DNA of 64,000 nucleotides from Opeltia flavorubescens (Eukaryota > Ascomycota > Lecanoromycetes > Teloschistales > Teloschistaceae). Shown piece after piece: positions 51,223-63,310 of this stretch; within the stretch, counting starts at the first letter, position 1; every line of letters begins with the position of its first letter. The stretch is from NCBI GenBank assembly GCA_000442125.1, contig KE546965.1, forward strand, positions 1,674,001 through 1,738,000, in the 5' to 3' direction. The position numbers and the translations under genes are program-made. The notes beneath the pieces were generated by a model. It was not told the origin of the DNA. It did not search any database and saw only the letters and a program-made list of their open reading frames with translations.

Positions 51223-51737
51223 AACTGAGAGACCACCGATATTCGAGTTGAGCTATGAGTTGACGATCTATTCAGTTGGACATCTCATAAACTGGGACCG
51301 CGGCGCTGGAGAATCCTTGGATTCTGTCGTAGTGAGTGTATTTTCAAGCGCACGATGTCTCATAACCGCCTTGAATGTAATCCTAAAAAGTGATGAAAGG
51401 AGATTCTTCCGTTTGAGGAGAGAAGGACTTGTTATTGCAGGGATGTAAACAAGATTGGAGTCGATGCTTGCGTCAAAGATTCATTCGCGCTAATCCTAAG
51501 GCGGCACTGGGCGGCTCAGGCGGATCTTTCAGACGCGACATGATCGGCATGAATTAGTAAGCTCAGGCAGAGCTCTGAACTTAGGCTTGAGTCCAGCTGT
51601 CCGGATAGACGTTGCGTTTTGAGAAGAGCAGAGCGTCACTCTAGTTCTTAATATACTCCATATCGGAAGCTTTGGTCTTTTGTTCTATTCAAAGGTTCCA
51701 AAGACTAGATTTCGCGAGCATACCAGAATTGCCGGAA
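51223..51737. promoter_or_regulatory. Divergent promoter between the acidic-protein and delta-COP genes
   Basis: These 515 bases separate two start codons on opposite strands and must contain both promoters. No specific element was identified. Confidence 0.5.
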
Positions 51738-53510
51738 ATGGTTCGTCAGTTGCAACGCGATGACCAAGGGAGACTTGCAGTTGATTTACGGATAGGTTGT
51801 GCTTGCGGCTTCAATATGTACTCGGGGAGGTAAGGCCGTGCTTTCTCGTCAATTCCGGGAAGTGTCGCGATCGAGAATCGAAGGATTACTTGCGTCCTTC
51901 CCGAAGCTCGCAGACTCCGGCACTCAGCACACAACGGTAGAGCAAGATAATGTTCGATATGTGTATCAGCCGCTGGATGAGCTCTATATGGTCCTGATAA
52001 CCAATCGCCAATCCAACATACTGCAAGACATCGACTCCCTACATCTTTTTGCCCAGGTCGTAAGTAGCATATGCAAGAGCCTGGATGAGCGGGAGATATT
52101 GCGGAATGCCTATGAGCTGTTGAGCGCTTTCGATGAGCTGGTCACCCTTGGTTATAGGGAGAATTTGTCTCTGGCTCAGATTCGGACTTTCCTTGAAATG
52201 GAGAGTCATGAGGAAAGGATACAGGAAATCATATCTAGGGTAGGTTCTGTGCAGCGTGCACGATCCAGCTGATGAGATATTCATTACTAAAACATATCAG
52301 AACAAAGAGCTGGAGGCGACGGAGGATCGAAAGAGAAAAGCTAAGCATATCGAGCTCCAGCGCAAAGAGATGGCCCGGAGTGGCCGCGGTGCAGTCCCAC
52401 GAACTCCTTCATATCCTACATACACCGCGCCCTCTCGGCCCACGGCTACAGACTCCTACGATACATATGAAGCTGAGAAGAACAAGACATTCAAGTATGG
52501 ATTATTTAACGTAATATTGACGGACTTTGCTGATCCCGATTTAATAGAACCACCACGCCGAAAGGTAAGGGCATGCAATTAGGTAAAAAGTCTAAAACCA
52601 CAGACATGTTCGAGAAAGTGCGAGGGGATCTTGGAACGCCGGCTGAGGAATTAGCTCCTTTGGTATCACATTCACAGCCTCCTGCCCAGGTAGACAAGAT
52701 ACCATCAGCTCGCGCATCAACATCACTTGATCGCGACGCTGTTCACGTCGTAATTGCGGAGAGTGTTGCTGCAAAACTGTCTCGCGAAGGGTCATTGAAG
52801 TCATTCAGTGTTAAAGGAGACCTTCAGCTGCGCATTGCGGACTCGTCGCTCACCAAGGTCAAGTTAGACCTTATTGCTAATGCAAATCACAACGCTCAAT
52901 TCCGCACTCATCCCAATGTTGACAAGGCTTTATTCAACAGTGCAAAAGCAATACAGCTTAAAGACCCGTCGAAAGGATTTCCAGCCAACCAATCTGTGGG
53001 TGTACTGCGATGGAGTGCCAGTGCTGCAGCGGAAACACCCAACGTCCTTCCTATAACATTCACCGTATGGGTTAACAAAGGCTCCGATGAATCCTGGAAC
53101 GTTATGGTTGAGTACGAATTAACCGGAAACGATGACTTACGTGACGTTAGCGTAACTATTCCTTACGCTACGAGCGAACCTGCCGTCTCTAGCTTTGATG
53201 CTGTCTATGAAGTGTCAGGCGACAGTCTAGAATGGAGTGTTGGTACCGTCAACGAGAGCAATTCGTCAGGGGCATTCGAATTCGAGGCACAAGCGGAAGA
53301 TGAGGGCGAATTCTTCCCTATGAGCGTTCGGTTCGCCAAGAGTAAACCTTTTGTGGATGTGGATGTAAGCCGCAGGTTCGGTTCCAGTGCGCAGATTTTG
53401 CTGACGATGTGTTTCAATAGGTTAGGTCGGTCATGCTGCTGGATATGGATCAGGATGTATCATTTACAAGGGACGTGAAGTCTGTGAGCGATTCTTATCT
53501 TATCGAGTAG
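51738..53510 (+). CDS. RET2: Coatomer subunit delta (delta-COP)
   Basis: Five exons (51738-51740, 51796-52239, 52301-52494, 52548-53364, 53421-53510) give 515 residues. It is part of the COPI F-subcomplex that coats Golgi-to-ER vesicles. The N-terminal longin-like domain (VVLAASICTRGGKAVLSRQF, LRNAYELLSAFDEL) is followed by a charged helix (EERKRKAK-type, here EDRKRKAK) and a linker with GKGMQLGKKSKTTDMFEKV. The C-terminal mu-homology domain runs from about residue 265 to the end (SYLIE). The first exon is only the ATG: the reading frame is closed by a stop just before 51796, and removing 51741-51795 (donor GTTCGT, acceptor GGATAG) joins ATG to GTT GTG CTT, giving the expected N-terminus MVVLAAS. 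The other joins have good signals and restore family sequence (KNKTFKTTPKGKG; PFVDVDVRSVMLL). Confidence 0.94.
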
Positions 53511-53891
53511 ACGTCATATATCCATGTCGCCGTAGTGGAAAAAGCCTATCATCCAAAACGTAGCGTACTTCGCTCTTCTTTGTGAACCTTTGCCGAAATA
53601 CATCATTGATTCGAAGGCTAAGCTTCCAATCAATAAACACGATAGGAAATACTCTACCTAGGTATTTAGGACTGATCATTAAAGTGAAAGCTCTTTTTCT
53701 TGCGTGAAAATGTGGAAACGCGCTGTTGAAGCAAAGTAGAGTCAACGGAATTCAAATGGGCGAAACCGGTGGCGTGCCGGATCAACAATAAAATAATAGA
53801 ATGAGAACGGCTTGAAGTCTGATGTAATGTGTTGTAGGGAGGAGGAAATTCACTTGCACTCAGCTCGATCGAGGTCTCAAGGCATCTCAAC
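53511..53891. other. Spacer between delta-COP and APC4 genes
   Basis: These 381 bases are head to tail and likely hold a 3' untranslated region and the APC4 promoter. No gene recognised. Confidence 0.5.
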
Positions 53892-56635
53892 ATGACTTTT
53901 TCGAGCATGGATGAAGAAGAGACCGGTGTTGCAAGCCTCACAATGCTGGCAGAGACGATTCTGCAGTACCCCGTTAATCCAAAGCATTTAGCCTACTGCC
54001 CGACCATGAGTTTGCTCGCTATAGCTACCGACAATGACCAGGTCCATGTTTTCAGGACGAATGGTCAGAAAGTCTTTGGAATTGCAAGGAAAGGTCCAGC
54101 TAGCAAAGTTACAGGCATCAAATGGAAGCCAGACGGTACGTGGCTCATATAGTTGTCAACCGTATCAGCGTAGACAATTGATCTAGTAATTAGGTCAATC
54201 GCTTGCTGTTGCGTTCGACCGCTCGACTTGCATAGCCAGTGCCTTTACCGGAAAGATCATGTATGAGAAAGACAGTTTGACCGAAGCGCAAGATTCCATC
54301 TGTTGCTTGGGGTGGGCAGCCAATTTCACAGATGTCGCAAATGTGCGAGAATCAGTCTCGAAATTCGACAATGGGTCAATAATAGGCGAGTTCATTGCCT
54401 CCCTTAAGAGGGCCGAAACCTTGCAGCATGTGTCAAGTCTACCGGTCGAGCTGGCTTTCATTGATGTTGCAAGCACTTTGCCCAGTTTATCGGTCTTGCC
54501 AATTGGTGGTTCGAGGTAGGTAAGCAATGCGAAGAAGTGGTTTTTGTTTCGAGCTTATAGAGATTAGAGGCGACATCTTCAGCTCAAGAGTATCATTGGA
54601 TACCTTATTCAAACCACTTTCAACGGATTCTGCTACCTCTCTAGACGTCCTAATAGTCGGCCACGAAGACGGCACAATAAATCTCAGCATATCCGAGGAT
54701 TTTTCGATTGGAATTTTGAACTTGCATGATGCAGATCCAAAATTGAGAGATTGTAGACCATTATTCCATTGTTCTCACCCTATGTCTACAACACATGCAT
54801 TACTGGTCTCTAACGGGCTAGAAAAGCTGTATGTTGTACCCTTTGACCTACGTCTGATATCTACGGCTGGCAGATACCTTTCTTTACTTGCTTCGAAAGT
54901 GACTGAGTTGCATAATCTTCTCCGGTACCTGCATCAAGTACAGGAACACATCTCGAGTGAGATTCGAACATCACAGGATCTTCCCAGTAAATTCATACGA
55001 AACATCGATGAGACCTTGCAAGAAAAATCCGATTGCACTTGGGTGCAAGCCGCTTATCACCTTGTGGTTACCGGTCACTGTTATCCTGAAGCTAAAGAAT
55101 GGCTGGTCGATGAACTTGGAGAAAGGGTATCAAGCCTTAAATCGGAAATCTGTGATAATGTTGCACTGATAGATTATCCTAGGGCCACAAGCGGTGGGAC
55201 AAGGCAGTCAATTCGGGCTACGAAACGGTTCGGCGACTTACGCACGAATGCTTGCTACCGGCTCTCGATAGACTGAACGTTCTTCTCAGTCGTCTTCGAG
55301 GTCTTTCCAGGTTTCAATCTTCGGATATATTGCTTGGTCTTTCTACGCTTGAGCTAGATCGGATGCTGGATAGCACCAATTGCCTACAGCTTCTATCCTA
55401 CCGCCTCCTGAAATGTGTAATCTCTGAGCTGAAGCAATTTGGAGCCTTCTCGACGTGGCTTCGGCACGAAATAGAGAAACAGGCCGCAGATCCAACTTCA
55501 GCCACGGCGCAGGAAATTGCCGAGAAGGATCTCAGCTTCAATCACGCTGACATTCTTGCATATATCCAAGGCGCTATGATGCAAAGTCATATGCTGACTT
55601 ACTCAGGCAGGCCGGTAGATGAAGAATCGCAACGGGATCTGGATGCCGAAGGAAGAGCGCTTTTCGAACTCTACAAGCGCGAGCTGGATGATGAGAGCAG
55701 AGGCATCCGGTCAAAAAAGCAGCTACCCGGCCTAAGTGGTGTGTTACGCCATCTACAATCACAGTCCAATTCAGCATTTAATCGCATATCCGAAACTCAG
55801 CGGCGAAATGTTCAATTTGGGCTGCCTATATATCTCAATACCGAAATCTCGGATTGTACAGACACGAGGATGGTGCTTGAGGTATTCGAACCGGTAGGAG
55901 CTGTTGTTTTCGAGTCACAGCTAACTGGAACGTCTAGAAGGACAGTAATTCCATCGGTGATGTGTCGATGTATGTTGCTCTTGGTCCTTCAAGGAGGGAA
56001 GCCCACAGTACGGTTGAACGCTGCAAGTGAACTCGGCATTTACTAATTTAAGCAGCAATCAAGATCTTCCGTATATTGCTAGTAATTGAGAACGGAGTAA
56101 GCTCTACAAAAAGTGTGCAGCACGACAACATTGCGGTTCCTGCTGGTGCTGTGCGCGACATGAAATTCATTGACGACGAACATCTAGCATTGGCCTTCGC
56201 AGACCAAAAAGGTAGGTAAAATCCAAAATTTGCCTGTGACATGTTATTGACAAATGCACCCTAGGTGTTCCACGTCTGCTCCAAATCAATTACAGGCCCA
56301 TGGGCGGATCTCACAAGACGCCACGGTATCGTGAACAAGACCTTACCCTTGGAGGGGATGAAGTTGACGACGACGGTATCCCCCGGCGAATCGATGTTAA
56401 TCTCACAAACCCGAACGATGTCAATCATCATACGATTCACCGATTTCCTGCAGGAAAGACGTGGATACCGCAAAGGCTGGAAGTTAATGGCCGTAAGGGC
56501 AAGAGGACTATTTGCGTCGTAGCTGAGGATAGAGTTCATTATTGTCAATTTGCTCTCGATAGTCAGAACGACGCAAATGCGAAAGGCGTTGCGGTTCAAC
56601 CACCCAAGGCTGATCTGACTGTATCAGATCTTTAA
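53892..56635 (+). CDS. APC4: Anaphase-promoting complex subunit 4
   Basis: Seven exons (53892-54135, 54194-54515, 54568-55126, 55183-55881, 55938-56007, 56056-56211, 56265-56635) give 806 residues. APC4 is a scaffold of the APC/C ubiquitin ligase that drives mitotic exit. The N-terminal WD40-like part has INPKHLAYCPTM-type sequence (VNPKHLAYCPTMSLLAIAT), VTGIKWKPDGQSLAVAF and GHEDGTINLSI. The helical APC4 domain follows: LVVTGHCYPEAKEWLVDELG joined to GHKRWDKAVNSGYETVRRL, LLPALDRL and KQFGAFSTWLRHEIEKQA. The C-terminal blades resume with VSMYVALGPSRR and VIENGVSS. Most joins are firm because they restore frame and family sequence. The join between exons 5 and 6 (donor GTACGG at 56008, acceptor CAG at 56055) is the least certain. 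A second ATG six codons in (MDEEETG) may be the real start. Confidence 0.88.
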
Positions 56636-57176
56636 GACCTGCATTGTTCGACTACTTTTGCATTGATTTCATTCGTAAGCGCCGTAACTTCTCTAAGATC
56701 CAGATAAGACGCGAGAACGTCACTTAGAGGCAGGTAATTATGCTGTAGCATAAGGCCACCCGCCGAGAACCCTCTCCACGAAAAGAGTAGGGTGGGAAAA
56801 GGGCAGGATGGTTGCATAGTTGATTAAAACGAGCATAGTACCCATGGCTAGAGTCTTGCGATGGTAAGAAACACTATGATGCAACTATTTAGTGATGATA
56901 TCGAGTACATGTGATACAACATTGTTCAAGTCAACAAAGTAATCGAATGGTAGAGATTTTGGTGTTGTGTTTACCGGACCTCGTCCATGCAACCTCTCTC
57001 GCTTCATTCAACATAATTCGAACATTATTTCATCACGTCAATACATCAAATGTTTCCAAGTGAACGGGTCAGGCTTAAACGTCCAATTTGAGAAACTTCC
57101 TCCTTTGACCGCCATAGCATTTTAACAATCTACACCTGCTACATCGAAAAACTTCTATACTAGTATTGTGCGGAAG
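56636..57176. other. Spacer upstream of importin beta-1
   Basis: These 541 bases between two plus-strand genes presumably contain the APC4 3' end and the Kap95 promoter. A short minus-strand open frame at 56632-56817 has no recognisable content. Confidence 0.5.
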
Positions 57177-60100
57177 ATGAACGTTAATCAAGTGCTTGAG
57201 AGCACTCTTTCTCCAGGTGCGTCTACTATTTGGAGATCCATTGCACTCATACAATACACTATAAATAGTGACGTTCCTTCACAGATGCCTCGACCCGTAA
57301 CAATGCGGAGCAGCAGCTCCTCCAAGCTGCAGACGTCGACTTTGTAAGGAGCAAGCTCGAGTTCCTTCTTGATCCTTTTGGTTAGAGATCAGCTGATGAG
57401 AATAGTCTGGATATGTGAGCACACTGGCGCACGAGCTTGCAAACGAACAGGCACAACCTCACATTCGGAGCGCCGCTGGCATAGCTTTGAAAAATTCATT
57501 TTCCGCTCGAGAATACGCACGTCTACGCGATCTCCAACTACGGTGGCGCGAGCGTGTGGGCGCCGATGTCAAAACCTCCGTCAAGGGTCTGGCATTGCAA
57601 ACCCTGGCCTCCGAGGATTCACGGGCAGGACAGTCTGCGGCCCAGTTCGTCGCTTCTATAGCAGCTATTGAAATACCCCGGAATGAATGGCCAGAGCTTA
57701 TGCCCGCCCTGGTCCAGAACGTTGGCGAGGGGGAAGATCACCTAAAGCAGGCTTCATTGGTCACAATTGGCTACATTTGCGAAGGCGAAGACACGGAACT
57801 TCGGGATAGCCTCGTGCAGCACTCCAACGCTATCTTGACTGCCGTCGTTCAAGGCGCACGAAAAGAAGAAACGAACCCTGATGTTCGATATGCAGCCATT
57901 GTGGCACTCTCAGATTCGCTGGAATTTGTCCGGACCAACTTTGAAAACGAAGGCGAGCGGAACTACATCATGCAGGTTATCTGCGAAGCCACGCAGTCTG
58001 GCGATAGCCGTATCGAGTCAGGTGCATACGGCTGCTTGAACAGAATCATGGCGCTCTATTACGATAAGATGAGGTTCTACATGGAGAAAGCTTTATTCGG
58101 CCTAACAATCCTTGGCATGAAGAATCAGGAGGAAGATGTTGCTAAACTCGCCATTGAATTTTGGTGTACCGTGTGTGAGGAAGAATTGGCTATAGAAGAT
58201 GATAACGCTCTTGTGAGCTTTGCTCCCAACCTTTGGCTGCCTCTCGCTGACGATCACATAGACACAAGCCGAAGGTGGTACCGAACTCAGGCAATACTTC
58301 AATTTTGCTCGGGTCGCGGCACGTGAAGTCGTCCCTGTCCTGCTTGAGCTTCTAGCCCAGCAGGACGAAGATTCTACCGAAGAAGACTACAACATTTCGA
58401 GAGCCGCCTACCAGTGCTTGCAACTCTTCGCACAGACTGTTGGCGGTGACATTGTGCAGACTGTCCTTGGTTTCGTAGAACGTAATCTTCGACATGCTGA
58501 CTGGCACTGGCGTGATGCAGCTGTTTCGGCATTTGGTGCTATCATGGAAGGACCTGAGGAAAAGATGCTGGAACCCCTTATCAAGCAAGCCCTTCCAGTT
58601 TTGATTCAGATGATGGATGACAATGCTGTGCAAGTCAAAGACTCGGCAGCGTACACACTAGGCCGCATCTGCGAGAACGTGTCGGATGCTATCGACCCGC
58701 AGACTCATTTGGCGCCGCTTGTGGGATCGTTGTTCACAGGCCTCTCGAGCAATCCTAAGATGGCCGGCTCATGTTGCTGGGCGCTAATGAACCTGGCAGA
58801 CCGCTTTGCCGGAGAACCAGGAGCACATGTCAATCCACTATCAGCGCACTTTCCCGATAGTGTAACGCATATCTTGAGGGTTACTGAAAGGTTAATTCGA
58901 TAGCCTGCATGCCAAACCGAGATCGCTGACTGTATAGCAGCCCTGAAGGCGATGCGCAACTCCGTATGGCGGCCTATGAGGTGCTCAATGCATTTGTCAC
59001 CAATGCCGCCATTGACAGCCTCCCCATTGTGGCTAAGCTTTCTGACATAGTTCTACATCGTCTGGAGGGGACTATCCCGATGCAGCAACAGATCGTTAGT
59101 GTCGATGATCGGAATATTTTGGAAGAAATTCAGACAAGCCTGACCAGTGCGTTGCTGGTACGTTGGAAAGCTACTGCTCTCTGTTGTACGTAGATTAACT
59201 TGATCTAGGCGATAATTCAGCGGCTTGAAAACGAGATTAAGCCGCAATCCGACCGTATCATGCATGTGCTGCTCCAAGTCTTGAATAGTGTCGGTGCGAA
59301 GTCGAGCGTTCCTGATACGGTCTTTGCTACCGTTGGAGCTCTGGCAAACGCTCTGGAGGAAGATTTTTCAAAGTATATGGATTCATTCGCTCCTTTCCTC
59401 TACAAAGCACTTGGAAATCAGGAAGAGCCTGCCCTCTGCGCAATGGCTATTGGACTCGTCAGCGATATCACAAGATCGTTAGGTGAAGTTTCCCAACCAT
59501 ACTGCGACGCATTCATGAATTACCTGTTGCAAACTCTAAGCGTAAGGACACTAGCAGAAGAAAAGCCTCAAAGCCGAGGAGGTACTGAAGCTCACTGTTT
59601 TTTCAGGGAACATCCACCGGCAATCAGTTGCGGCCAGCTATTCTCCAATGCTTCGGGGACATGGCACAAGCGATCGGTCCTCATTTTGAAAAATACCTCT
59701 CCGTGGTCGCTCAGGTCCTGAACCAATCGTCTACAATGACGCTGACCGATAGCGCGTTTGAGATGTTTGATTACTTTATATCCCTCCGGGAAGGAATACT
59801 CGACGCGTGGGATGGCGCTATCCTGGCGATGAAACAAGGAAAAGGTGGGCAATGTTCTCGACATGCTTGCCCATTTACTAAAAGTGCNCCCAGCCGATTC
59901 ACTACGGCCATACGTGGAGTCGATTGTCAAGTTCTTACATCTCGTTGCACAAGACCCTAATCGGAGTGAAGCATTGCTCCGTGCAGCGATGGGCGTGGTT
60001 GGGTAGGTTCCCTTAAGCCCTTTCTCGAATCCTATTTGGGTTTACTCACTCCTCTTAGTGATCTGGCAGATGCTTTCCCCGGCGGGGATTACGGAGAGGC

Positions 60101-60242
60101 ATTCCGTGCTGAATGGATGACTCAGTTAGTGAAGGAGGTCCGGTCAAGCCAGGAGTATTCTGCTCGCACCAAGGAGACTGCACGCTGGGCACGAGAGCAG
60201 ATCAAACGCCAAGGTACAGCCCAAGGTGCTCAACTCTCTTAA
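57177..60242 (+). CDS. KAP95: Importin subunit beta-1 (Kap95)
   Basis: Nine exons (57177-57216, 57285-57343, 57406-58212, 58262-58890, 58938-59157, 59209-59541, 59607-59844, 59894-60002, 60059-60242) give 872 residues, the usual size. It carries classical-NLS cargo with importin alpha through the nuclear pore and is dissociated by RanGTP. All-helical HEAT repeats cover the whole length. Telling blocks are LANEQAQPHIRSAAGIALKN, EWPELMPALV, WHWRDAAVSAFGAIMEGP, DSAAYTLGRICENV, CCWALMNLADRF, YCDAFMNYLL, PAILQCFGDMAQAIGPHFEK and the C-terminal ETARWAREQIKRQ. The intron at 58891 has a GTTAAT donor and two possible AG acceptors (58937, 58940) that differ by one residue. Base 59888 is ambiguous but lies inside an intron, near its acceptor. 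With nine exons it is the most interrupted gene in the window. Confidence 0.94.
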
Positions 60243-61091
60243 CGGCCCACGTCACCAAGCAACAACCTGACAGCCGCCGGTTTGGCCCACCAGGGAAAGG
60301 GTCATACCGTCATCATGCTCCTTCCTGATGTCCGTGGCCACCTGGGGACGACTTTGAGTGCAGCCGCTGCCATGCTGCAGCACCCGAGAACCATCTGTCG
60401 TCGTGAAACCCAGGCGCCAACCCCCACTGACCAGATGCACTCAGCCCCGGAAGGAGCTCAATATCAGTGAGTGACTCGCCGGCCCGCAGACCCCGGCCAT
60501 ACCTCCATCCAGATACCCCTATTCGATCGCCACGCCTCTCATCCATCCAACATCTTCAAGCACTTAAGCCACTTCGCGTGAGTCGGCAAAGCACAAAGTA
60601 ATGGCATTACCCTGGCTCATCATTTCCGCAAAGTCATGTATGCCCAAAATCCATGTATCCTGAACAATCTGCCGCGTGTACACGGTGGCTGTTTGATAGC
60701 ATAGCCTTAGATTTGCCCTGAATCAACAATTCTCATGTCTTCTATGTAAAATCTCAGTCTATCTTGGGGCGCTCATGACACAAGATCACTTAGGAAGAGG
60801 TGTGAGTAGTGCACATCAACCATTGTGATGAACGACTGCGAAAACGCATCATGTCCGCCTCGCATCCCTCTCGTATGTTCGTTCGACAATGAGGCATGCC
60901 CACGGACGGCCAGTAAATATATCCCGCCGACACTGCGCCCAAAAGCGGTTAGCTAGATTTTCGCCTCTTGGCTTGGCACACTATCTCATGATGTGGTAAT
61001 ATGAAGACTATTAAAGCTTGCGCTGAGAGAGTACTATGCATCCGAACGCATATGGACTGCTGCTAGCTCTCCGACAGAACTCCTCGTCAGT
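60243..61091. other. Intergenic region upstream of the lactone oxidase gene
   Basis: About 0.85 kb. Several short open frames overlap here on both strands and none resembles a known protein. Probably Kap95 3' sequence plus the promoter of the next gene. Confidence 0.45.
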
Positions 61092-62726
61092 ATGGACCTC
61101 TACGTTCAAGAGGAGCTCTCGAAGATTGAGAACACTGTACCGTTCCGCGCCTCTATAAATCATCGGCACCACACATGGGCAAAAACCTACCACTCTTTCC
61201 CAGAACTTTACATCCAGCCACATTCGACCGAGGAAATTCGAAAAATTGTACATCTTGCCCGAAGATGCCGACGACGGTTGGTTGTTGTAGGGTGTGGCCA
61301 CTCCCCCTCCGATCTGACCTGCACTTCTTCGTGGATGGTCAACCTGGATCGTTACAACAGCATCTTGAAGGTGTACAAAGACTCGAACAAGGTTGTGATG
61401 CAAGCAGGTATTCGGCTTCATGATCTAATTGCACAGCTCAATGAAAATGGAATGGCAATGCCTAATCTCGGGAGCATTGACAACCAGTCAATTGCAGGGG
61501 CCATTGCAACCGCTACCCATGGTAGCTCAACGAGGCATGGCATTCTCTCGCAGTCGGTCTTGTCCCTGAAAATCATGCTCGCCGATGGGCGCGAAGTGAC
61601 TTGCTCTTCAGAAGAGAACCAAGATCTATTTCGTGCAGCGCTGGTAAGTTTGGGGGCCTTGGGAATCATCACCGAGGTTGTATTCCAAGCAATACCTGCT
61701 TTCCGATTGCGATGGTCCCAGAGCTTGCATCCGTTGGATCATATCATTGCTGAGTGGGAAAAGGGCCTGTGGGCTCGGTCGGAGTTCACCCGCATCTGGT
61801 GGTTGCCGTACAAAAAGAAGGCGATCGTGTGGACAGGGGACAAGACAGACGAAGAGATCCGTCTACAGCCATCAAATTGGTGGACTGGAACTCTAGGCTT
61901 CCATGCATACCACGTCCTGCTCTATATATCCATTTGGTTACCCCGGATTTTACCCTCGCTTGAGAAATTCGTGCTGAGTGTTCAGTATGGCTTTACACAT
62001 GATGGGGCGCATACAAGCGCAGTACAAGAAGGTCAGACAGGGCTCTTGATGAATTGCTTGTATTCGCAGTTTGTGAACGAATGGGCAATACCCCTGAAAA
62101 GGGGGCCGGAAACACTAACGCGGCTCTCGGCTTGGTTTCACGGGGATGAAGAGACGGCAGGCATTCCGTACAAGCAGGAAGGTATCTACGTACACGCTCC
62201 GATTGAAGTGCGGGTCACTGACACGTCGATGAACGTTGGACCCAGACCGTACTTGGACAACACAGTGCCCGATGGACCTACGCTCTATCTGAATGCCACT
62301 CTGTACCGACCATATAATACCAACCCCCCCTGTCACAAGAGGTATTACGAAGCTTTTGAGTGGCTGATGAAGGAAATGGGAGGACGACCTCATTGGGCCA
62401 AGAACTTTAGTAGCGTTACGAAACGCGAGTTCCGTACTATGTATCCTCTGATGGATGAATGGTTGCGTGTCCGCCACGAAGTTGATCCTGGGGGCTTATT
62501 CGCCGGCGACTGGCATCGGAGATATTTGCTGCCAGATGACAACGCTAACTTGCAATTTGAAGAAAGGAAAGCAAGGACAGAATCTGCCCATACCGGGGGC
62601 ATAAACTGGTTTGGTCAGCTGGCAGATGACCTTTCATCCCCCAGCCCTCAAACGAGCGAAGAGAGCTTTCCGTTGAGTAAAGCCGACATGCTCGACAAAG
62701 GAAAAATTAAGACCAAGGAAGAATGA
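61092..62726 (+). CDS. ALO1: D-arabinono-1,4-lactone oxidase
   Basis: A single uninterrupted exon of 544 residues. The enzyme is a mitochondrial flavoprotein that makes D-erythroascorbic acid, the fungal vitamin C analogue, from D-arabinono-1,4-lactone. The N-terminal FAD-binding (PCMH-type) domain contains RRLVVVGCGHSPSDL, in which His70 is the residue expected to hold FAD covalently, then MQAGIRLHDLIAQL and SIAGAIATATHGSSTRHG. The C-terminal ALO domain has LMNCLYSQFVNEWAIPL and ends with the HWAKNF segment and DPGGLFAGDWHRRYLLPD. A hydrophobic segment near residues 273-295 (GFHAYHVLLYISIWLPRIL) is common in fungal members. A polar tail of about 55 residues follows. The start at 61092 is the first ATG in frame and gives the usual N-terminus. 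Confidence 0.95.
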   Translation: MDLYVQEELSKIENTVPFRASINHRHHTWAKTYHSFPELYIQPHSTEEIRKIVHLARRCRRRLVVVGCGHSPSDLTCTSSWMVNLDRYNSILKVYKDSNKVVMQAGIRLHDLIAQLNENGMAMPNLGSIDNQSIAGAIATATHGSSTRHGILSQSVLSLKIMLADGREVTCSSEENQDLFRAALVSLGALGIITEVVFQAIPAFRLRWSQSLHPLDHIIAEWEKGLWARSEFTRIWWLPYKKKAIVWTGDKTDEEIRLQPSNWWTGTLGFHAYHVLLYISIWLPRILPSLEKFVLSVQYGFTHDGAHTSAVQEGQTGLLMNCLYSQFVNEWAIPLKRGPETLTRLSAWFHGDEETAGIPYKQEGIYVHAPIEVRVTDTSMNVGPRPYLDNTVPDGPTLYLNATLYRPYNTNPPCHKRYYEAFEWLMKEMGGRPHWAKNFSSVTKREFRTMYPLMDEWLRVRHEVDPGGLFAGDWHRRYLLPDDNANLQFEERKARTESAHTGGINWFGQLADDLSSPSPQTSEESFPLSKADMLDKGKIKTKEE

Positions 62727-63310
62727 TGGCAGACTCCCCGCTCGACCAGATAACAAATAGGAGACGAAGATAATCTGTAATGCTTCATACTAGGTAGGAT
62801 AATTCTCATCTAGAGCCGTTTGTATTGAGAGAGCTCCTTTATCGTGATGATCTAGACTCTGTGTCTTCGCAAGCAGGGCTGGAAGACCAGGTGACTCGGG
62901 TGACTCTTCACGAGTGATGTGGAAGCGCCAAGACATTCGCCACCAGTCATTTTCATCACAATCATCGAATCGAACCATTGCTACCCTTTCATTTCCGATC
63001 TTGCGATGGGAACACATCCGTTCAGCATAAATATGTCCCCCTTAATTGGACGGAAATGCTGACGATACTGAGGCAATCTGACTAGAAGAACCTTGTACAC
63101 CTTGGTTGACTCATACCTCGCTAACGACTCATGACTATTTGAAATGAGTCATTATTATTGGATATGCTGCGTTTGTAACTGTTGGTGCTTGCTGGGCCCT
63201 AGAGATCATGTATAAAGGGCTTTTTTCTTGCAGGCTACATACCACGTCTTTTCATATTCTTCTCTTAGAAGACCTTCCCTCATGCAAATCTGTCCACATT
63301 CTTATGGAAC
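62727..63310. other. Intergenic region before the last small gene
   Basis: These 584 bases hold the 3' end of the lactone oxidase gene and a promoter with a TATA-like box. A 75-codon minus-strand frame (63017-62790) has a fairly protein-like composition but no recognisable domain, so it is not called. Confidence 0.45.
63211..63217 (+). promoter_or_regulatory. TATA box of the small hypothetical gene
   Basis: The sequence tataaag lies 100 bases before the ATG at 63311 and is followed by a pyrimidine-rich stretch, a common layout for fungal core promoters. This supports, but does not prove, that the small frame downstream is expressed. Confidence 0.5.

Noticed and set aside
55801-56046. Uninterrupted reading of APC4 to 56046
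   Set aside because: The open frame loses family resemblance after MVLE; splicing out 55882-55937 and then 56008-56055 restores VSMYVALGPSRR and the following IENGVSS segment.
62790-63017. 75-codon minus-strand frame with protein-like composition
   Set aside because: No domain, no clear promoter or splice partners; kept only as a note.
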